A stretch of DNA of 10,672 nt from NCBI GenBank assembly GCA_051881895.1, contig JBJEQT010000119.1:1-10672 (forward strand), written 5' to 3'. Source of the stretch: UBA3818 sp051881895. GTDB lineage: Bacteria; Bacillota; Clostridia; Oscillospirales; Ruminococcaceae. The notes below the pieces were generated by a model. It was not told where the DNA came from, made no database searches, and worked only from the letters and a program-made list of their open reading frames with translations. Positions 7,429 through 10,672 of the stretch are shown one piece after another. The stretch's first letter is position 1, and each line of letters opens with the position of its first letter. Position numbers and translations under genes: made by a program.

Positions 7429-8355
7429 ATGGAATTATTGAATTTTTGCAGCAGTCATATTTCCCAGGCAAAGCGTCTTGCTTGGGAAAATTACCAGGAA
7501 CAGCGCCAAGCGGTTCCTGTGTTGCCCGAGATTTTCCGTTTGCCGGATATGGAAGAACTGGCCGAAAACGGCCTGGGATGCGCCGCGTTTGAAAAAGGAG
7601 AAATGGTGGGTTTTCTCTGTTGCCTGGCGCCATTTGAAAACGCTTTTACCACGACAGCCAAAGGGGTTTTTTCACCGATGTATGCCCATGGAGCCGTGCG
7701 CAAAGGGCGCGTTCGGATTTACCAAATGCTTTATCAGGCAGCGGCGCAAAAATGGGTCGACGCCGGTGTTTCCAGTCATTCCATCGGCTTATATGCCTCT
7801 GACCGGGAAGCGGAAAAGGCTTTTTTCCAGTATGGTTTTGGCCTGCGGTGCGTCGATGCTATCCGCCCTATGACTCCGGTACAGGCGCCGTCCTGTGAGG
7901 GATTTTCCTTTTTTGAAGTGCCCCAGGAATCCCGCGCGCAGCTGGAGCCGCTTCATCGGATGCTGAATGACCATTTTGAAAAAAGCCCCTGCTTTATGAA
8001 GCATACCGTTTCGGGCCGGTGGATGGAAAGAAAAAACCGGCTGTTTGCGGCGGCGGACGCATCGGGAATTGTCGCATACGTCGAAATAGCGGACACGGCG
8101 GAAAATTTTGTCACAGAATTGCCGCAGGTGCAGAATATCTGCGGCGCTTTCTGCCTGCCGGCATACCGGGGCAGAGGGCTGTATTCCAACCTTTTGAATT
8201 TCGTCATCAGAACACTGGCGGCAGAGGGATATACCCATCTGGGAGTGGATTATGAAAGCTTTAATCCTACTGCTGCCGGCTTTTGGCAAAAGCACTTTAT
8301 TCCTTATACCAGCGGTGTGGTGCGGCGTATAGATGAAAACGTGCTGACCAAATAA
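7429..8355 (+). CDS. Tandem GNAT-family N-acetyltransferase
   Basis: Cytoplasmic protein of 308 residues that looks like two GNAT folds in tandem. The N-terminal half (about 1-150) has a degenerate acetyl-CoA loop around residues 88-95 (Gly-Ala-Val-Arg-Lys-Gly-Arg) and a strand-helix segment ending Phe-Phe-Gln-Tyr-Gly-Phe, as at the end of a GNAT domain. The C-terminal half (about 165-308) has the better motif A, Tyr246-Arg-Gly-Arg-Gly250-Leu-Tyr, followed by Asn-Pro-Thr-Ala-Ala-Gly-Phe-Trp, typical of motif B. The C-terminal copy is thus probably the active one. The acetyl acceptor (small molecule, peptide or protein) cannot be inferred. The ATG at 7429 follows AAGGAG by 5 bases, directly after a terminator. 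The gene is monocistronic and convergent with ogg. Confidence 0.85.
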   Translation: MELLNFCSSHISQAKRLAWENYQEQRQAVPVLPEIFRLPDMEELAENGLGCAAFEKGEMVGFLCCLAPFENAFTTTAKGVFSPMYAHGAVRKGRVRIYQMLYQAAAQKWVDAGVSSHSIGLYASDREAEKAFFQYGFGLRCVDAIRPMTPVQAPSCEGFSFFEVPQESRAQLEPLHRMLNDHFEKSPCFMKHTVSGRWMERKNRLFAAADASGIVAYVEIADTAENFVTELPQVQNICGAFCLPAYRGRGLYSNLLNFVIRTLAAEGYTHLGVDYESFNPTAAGFWQKHFIPYTSGVVRRIDENVLTK

Positions 8356-8360
8356 AAAAC

Positions 8361-8404
8361 ACGGCCCGGCAGAGAAGCGGTATCCGTTTTCTCCGCCGGG
8401 CCGT
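8361..8404 (-). terminator. Intrinsic terminator for the ogg transcript
   Basis: ACGGCCCGGC (8361-8370) pairs with GCCGGGCCGT (8395-8404), and the interior (AGAA/TTCT, CGG/CCG) can extend the stem. On the minus strand it runs into GTTTTTTATT, a proper U-tract; on the plus strand no T-run follows. It therefore mainly terminates minus-strand transcription, though it sits right after the GNAT stop and may stop that transcript less efficiently. Confidence 0.85.
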
Positions 8405-8591
8405 TCCATGTTGAGGAAGGCTATGTGCTCGGTGACTTTTTACCAGATGTTTTGACTGTTCCAATCATCGTAAATTTCCTGTTTCTCCACTTTGCTTTTT
8501 CCTACGACTTTGACAGATATGGCGCAATCCAAAGCCGGCACTGTGCATTCCCGCACCGAACGTTTGACAGGATTGGTGAACAGAGCGCAGT
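8405..8591. other. Stretch between the ogg stop and its terminator, no supported gene
   Basis: This 187-base stretch would be the 3' untranslated part of the ogg transcript. On the minus strand a frame different from ogg stays open to a TAA at 8440-8442 and ends in a plausible-looking peptide (Tyr-Asp-Asp-Trp-Asn-Ser-Gln-Asn-Ile-Trp), but I find no start codon with a ribosome binding site. On the plus strand only short shadow frames occur. Confidence 0.5.
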
Positions 8592-9443
8592 TTATGCCTG
8601 CCCTGCCGGTTGACGAAAATCCGCAGCGTGACAGCGGGCGTAGTGAAACAAAAACTGCTGGGCGATTCCCATATACGGCGCAAATGGCTGGGGGAATCCA
8701 TCCGGATACAGTGTGGACAGGACCCGCTTCATCCAGACGTCCATCGGGACAACTTCGGTTTTGTGAAAACCGTAAAGCAATACACAGTCGGCAACTTTGG
8801 GGCCTACGCCGCAAATGCCGGTCAAAACCCGGCGGGCGCTGTCTGCATCCATATATCCGACGCTTTTTAAATCGATAGCGCCGGAGGATGCTTTTTGGGC
8901 GGCATCCAGAAGATATTTGGCCCGAAAACCGCTGCGCAGCGGCGCAAGATCCTCTGTTGTGCAAAGGGCCAGCCGTTCCGCCGTGGGAAAAGACGGCGGG
9001 CTGTTTTCCAGCGGGGTGCCGAAGAGGCAGCAAAAGCGTTCGATGATACCGCGGATGCGCGGGATATTATTGTTTTGGCTGATGATGAAAGAACACAGCG
9101 TTTCCCACGGGTCCTGGCGCAGCAGACGGATTCCCGGGGCGAACCGAACCGCCCGGCGCAAGACAGGATCGGAGGAAAAATGGCGGCACAAAGCGGCGTA
9201 ATCCTCATCCAGACCAAAATAGGGGATCCAGAATTCCCGGATGCACTGGCGGTTTGTGTGGGTAAAAATCAAAACGGTGCGCTCCTGCCTGACCCGGCAG
9301 AAATGTCCGGCTGCAACACCTTCCCAGAAGCCGTCGGAGCAGAGCTTCCAGCGAAAGCATTGTCCGCAATCCAACGTTCGGCCTAAATCAAAAAAGGATA
9401 CACCCTGCAGTAAAATCTGATTGTTTTTTTCGATAATCCGCAT
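8592..9443 (-). CDS. ogg: 8-oxoguanine DNA glycosylase, OGG1-type (HhH-GPD)
   Basis: DNA repair enzyme that removes oxidised guanine and nicks the abasic site. It has 283 residues from the ATG at 9443. The N-terminal OGG domain shows Cys-Gly-Gln-Cys-Phe-Arg-Trp, the counterpart of the substrate-pocket motif in human OGG1. The middle has Ser-Gln-Asn-Asn-Asn-Ile-x-Arg-Ile. The helix-hairpin-helix (Gly-Ile-Cys-Gly-Val-Gly-Pro-Lys-Val-Ala-Asp) carries Lys216, the expected Schiff-base lysine, and Val-Pro-Met-Asp235-Val carries the catalytic aspartate; the 19-residue spacing equals that of Lys249/Asp268 in human OGG1. The frame is open to a TTG at 9488, but that codon lies at the predicted transcription start, while GTGAGG stands 5 bases before 9443. 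It is divergent from the DUF6062 gene. Confidence 0.93.
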   Translation of the reverse strand: MRIIEKNNQILLQGVSFFDLGRTLDCGQCFRWKLCSDGFWEGVAAGHFCRVRQERTVLIFTHTNRQCIREFWIPYFGLDEDYAALCRHFSSDPVLRRAVRFAPGIRLLRQDPWETLCSFIISQNNNIPRIRGIIERFCCLFGTPLENSPPSFPTAERLALCTTEDLAPLRSGFRAKYLLDAAQKASSGAIDLKSVGYMDADSARRVLTGICGVGPKVADCVLLYGFHKTEVVPMDVWMKRVLSTLYPDGFPQPFAPYMGIAQQFLFHYARCHAADFRQPAGQA

Positions 9444-9493
9444 AAAATCCTCACTTTTGATGATTTTCGGCAGACGACAATCGGCCAAAATCT

Positions 9494-9502
9494 ATTATAG
9501 CA
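9494..9502 (-). promoter_or_regulatory. Extended -10 promoter of ogg
   Basis: On the minus strand TGCTATAAT is a perfect extended -10 element (TGn-TATAAT). No good -35 lies upstream, as is common for this class. Transcription would start near 9487, about 44 bases before the ATG at 9443, which supports that start over the TTG at 9488. Confidence 0.7.
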
Positions 9503-9517
9503 CCTTTTCTAAAAATG

Positions 9518-9526
9518 TGATATACT
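9518..9526 (+). promoter_or_regulatory. Extended -10 promoter of the DUF6062 gene
   Basis: TGATATACT fits the extended -10 pattern (TGn-TATAcT). No good -35 is visible. Transcription would start near 9533, giving a leader of about 78 bases. It is back to back with the ogg promoter, so the two probably compete or share a regulator. Confidence 0.55.
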
Positions 9527-9610
9527 ACCCATAAATCCAGAAATGAATAAAAAATCCCGGAGCGGATCGACGCGGCCGGCACACACCGTTTGACGAAAGG
9601 GCGTTTTATC

Positions 9611-10300
9611 ATGAAAGATTCCATTTATACCATCCCGCTTAGTGAGGTGCTGGAGCCGAAAGATGGCTGCCCGATCTGCCGCTTGCGCAATCTTTTAGAG
9701 GACCGATGTTTGGAATACATTATGGGAGCGGCCATGATGGAACCGGATATTCGTATGGAAACCAACCGGGAAGGGTTTTGCTTCGACCATTTCGAACGGA
9801 TGCTGAAGGCAAAGAACCGTTTATCGTTGGCGCTGATGCTGGAAAGCCGGCTGGCGTATGTGGCGGAAAATGAATTGTCCGCGCAGCCCGTCAAGGCGGG
9901 GCTGTTTAAAAAGAAAACGGTTGAAGTCCCCAAAAAGAGCTGCTTTGTCTGCGGCGAAGTGGATCGGGTCATGGAGCGGATGCTTCAGACGCTGATGCAT
10001 ACATGGGAAAAGGAAGAAAGTTTCCGGGAGTTATACAGCCAGCAGCCGGTGATTTGCCTGGAGCATTGCCGGCAGCTGACGGCGATGGCACCTGGCGTGA
10101 TGGGAAAACAGGCAGCGCCGTTTATTTCCCAAACGCAGCAGATGACACGAAAATACTTAGAGGAGCTCGGAAAAGACGTAACCCATTTCTGCCGGATGTA
10201 CGATTATCGCAGCAAAGGGCAGGATTGGGGCAATAGCCGCGATTCCATTGAGCGGGCAATCTGGTTTTTGACTACCAGAAAGCCGGAAGATGAAAAATAA
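9611..10300 (+). CDS. DUF6062 family protein with two CxxC/CxxH modules
   Basis: Soluble protein of 229 residues, recognised as DUF6062 from its opening (Tyr-Thr-Ile-Pro, then Gly-Cys-Pro-Ile-Cys) and the Gly-Ala-Ala-Met-Met-Glu-Pro-Asp segment. No function is established that I know of. Two similar Cys/His modules stand out: Cys20-x2-Cys23 with Cys57-x2-His60, and Cys111-x2-Cys114 with Cys149-x2-His152, with nearly equal internal gaps. This suggests two metal (zinc) sites from an internal duplication; that is inference. There is no signal peptide or membrane segment. The frame is open from a TTG at 9590, but GAAAGGG (9595-9601) lies 9 bases before the ATG at 9611, so 9611 is preferred. It is monocistronic, divergent from ogg, with its own promoter and terminator. 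Confidence 0.85.
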   Translation: MKDSIYTIPLSEVLEPKDGCPICRLRNLLEDRCLEYIMGAAMMEPDIRMETNREGFCFDHFERMLKAKNRLSLALMLESRLAYVAENELSAQPVKAGLFKKKTVEVPKKSCFVCGEVDRVMERMLQTLMHTWEKEESFRELYSQQPVICLEHCRQLTAMAPGVMGKQAAPFISQTQQMTRKYLEELGKDVTHFCRMYDYRSKGQDWGNSRDSIERAIWFLTTRKPEDEK

Positions 10301-10309
10301 AGAGTATAC

Positions 10310-10348
10310 AGCGCGCCGTATGGATCAGAATGCGGCGCGCTTTCTTTT
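10310..10348 (+). terminator. Intrinsic terminator after the DUF6062 gene
   Basis: AGCGCGCCG (10310-10318) pairs with CGGCGCGCT (10333-10341), followed by the T-rich tail TTTCTTTT (10341-10348). It begins 10 bases after the stop codon. Confidence 0.88.
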
Positions 10349-10388
10349 GGCTGAAGGAATGGGTGAAATATGTCATAACCATTTGTAA

Positions 10389-10464
10389 TTTGTAAAAACA
10401 GGAAAAAGCTTTTTCGATGCCACCAATCAGCCATACATGCGGATTTTTCGATTGTTTTTACAAA
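10389..10464. repeat. 12-bp inverted repeat enclosing a 14-bp palindrome
   Basis: TTTGTAAAAACA (10389-10400) is repeated as its exact reverse complement TGTTTTTACAAA at 10453-10464. Directly after the left arm is the palindrome GAAAAAGCTTTTTC (10402-10415). The left arm overlaps a tandem 7-mer, ATTTGTA twice (10381-10394). Their function is unknown; protein binding sites or DNA structure in the possible origin region would fit. Confidence 0.55.
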
Positions 10465-10494
10465 AATTCCTTTTTTTCAAGTATCTGGTACTTT

Positions 10495-10503
10495 TTTGTC
10501 AAG
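10495..10503 (+). promoter_or_regulatory. Spo0A-box-like site overlapping a DnaA-box-like site
   Basis: TTTGTCAAG matches eight of nine bases of the Spo0A box (TTTGTCRAA) and overlaps by two bases the minus-strand DnaA-box-like sequence at 10502-10510. In B. subtilis Spo0A is known to bind oriC and restrain initiation. A single match could be chance. Confidence 0.3.
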
Positions 10504-10672
10504 TGGAAAACATCGTTTTGAAAAAATAATTTTTAACAGCTTGTTTATCCAATTTGTTTTGCTTTTCTCCACGCTTTCCACAGACTTTTCCACGAAAACT
10601 GATGGAAAGGGGAGATTACTGTTAGTATATTTGTTGAAAGAGTGGAAAAATAGGCGGACAGGAAATTTATCT

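Larger units (their letters stand above)
10349..10672. other. AT-rich gene-free region with DnaA-box-like sites, possible oriC / dnaA upstream region
   Basis: No open frame is supported in these 324 bases, which are much more AT-rich than the rest of the window. DnaA-box-like sequences (consensus TTATCCACA) occur at 10545-10553 (TTATCCAAT), 10565-10573 (TTCTCCACG), 10574-10582 (CTTTCCACA) and 10586-10594 (TTTTCCACG), and on the minus strand at 10502-10510 and 10641-10649 (both TTTTCCACT). Each matches seven of nine bases; the 8-mer TTTTCCAC occurs three times exactly. An A/T-only-rich stretch at 10515-10537 could be an unwinding element. In Firmicutes such clusters usually precede dnaA, but dnaA itself is not in the window. 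Confidence 0.45.

Noticed and set aside
8440..9033. Minus-strand 197-codon frame overlapping ogg
   Set aside because: Most of it is an out-of-frame reading of ogg. Only its last 50 codons lie outside ogg, and these are reported as a weak separate finding.
10479..10497. Terminator-like hairpin AAGTA/TACTT followed by a T-run
   Set aside because: The stem has only five mostly A-T pairs and no gene reads into it; AT-rich DNA gives such patterns by chance.
10631..10672. Start of a further gene from the TTG at 10631
   Set aside because: The frame is open to the window end but the nearest purine-rich site is about 16 bases upstream, too far; the stretch is too short to judge.

Overview
The window reads as a piece of chromosome from an endospore-forming member of the Clostridia, most likely an Oscillospirales/Ruminococcaceae-type gut anaerobe. 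The case rests on a full-length spoIIE, a clostridial-style gltX, a DUF6062 gene, strong Shine-Dalgarno sites with some TTG/GTG starts, and many intrinsic terminators in DNA of roughly balanced GC content. No phage, insertion sequence, CRISPR array, rRNA or tRNA gene was seen. Lineage is an inference from gene content.

Layout from left to right. (1) 1-1576: a surface lipoprotein with GLUG repeats, probably lacking its first codons at the window edge, closed by a strong terminator (1591-1624). (2) 1882-3126: a DUF401-type polytopic membrane protein with a TTG start, converging on gltX across a bidirectional terminator (3155-3188). (3) 3224-4681, minus: gltX, glutamyl-tRNA synthetase. (4) 4953-7283: spoIIE, divergent from gltX; their 271-base gap holds candidate promoters for both. 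(5) 7429-8355: a tandem-GNAT acetyltransferase whose leader has a good sigma-A promoter followed by an intrinsic terminator directly in front of the ribosome binding site. (6) 8592-9443, minus: an OGG1-type 8-oxoguanine DNA glycosylase with a terminator at 8361-8404. (7) 9611-10300: a DUF6062 protein with two CxxC/CxxH modules, transcribed divergently from ogg from closely spaced extended -10 promoters and closed by a terminator at 10310-10348. (8) 10349-10672: a gene-free, AT-rich stretch with several DnaA-box-like sequences, a 12-bp inverted repeat and a Spo0A-box-like site, resembling the DNA in front of dnaA/oriC.

Most genes are single transcription units bounded by their own promoters and terminators; there is no long operon and no obvious shared pathway. 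The two most interesting pieces are non-coding: the GNAT-gene leader, which can fold into three mutually exclusive helices like an attenuator, and the right-hand AT-rich region that looks like a replication origin.
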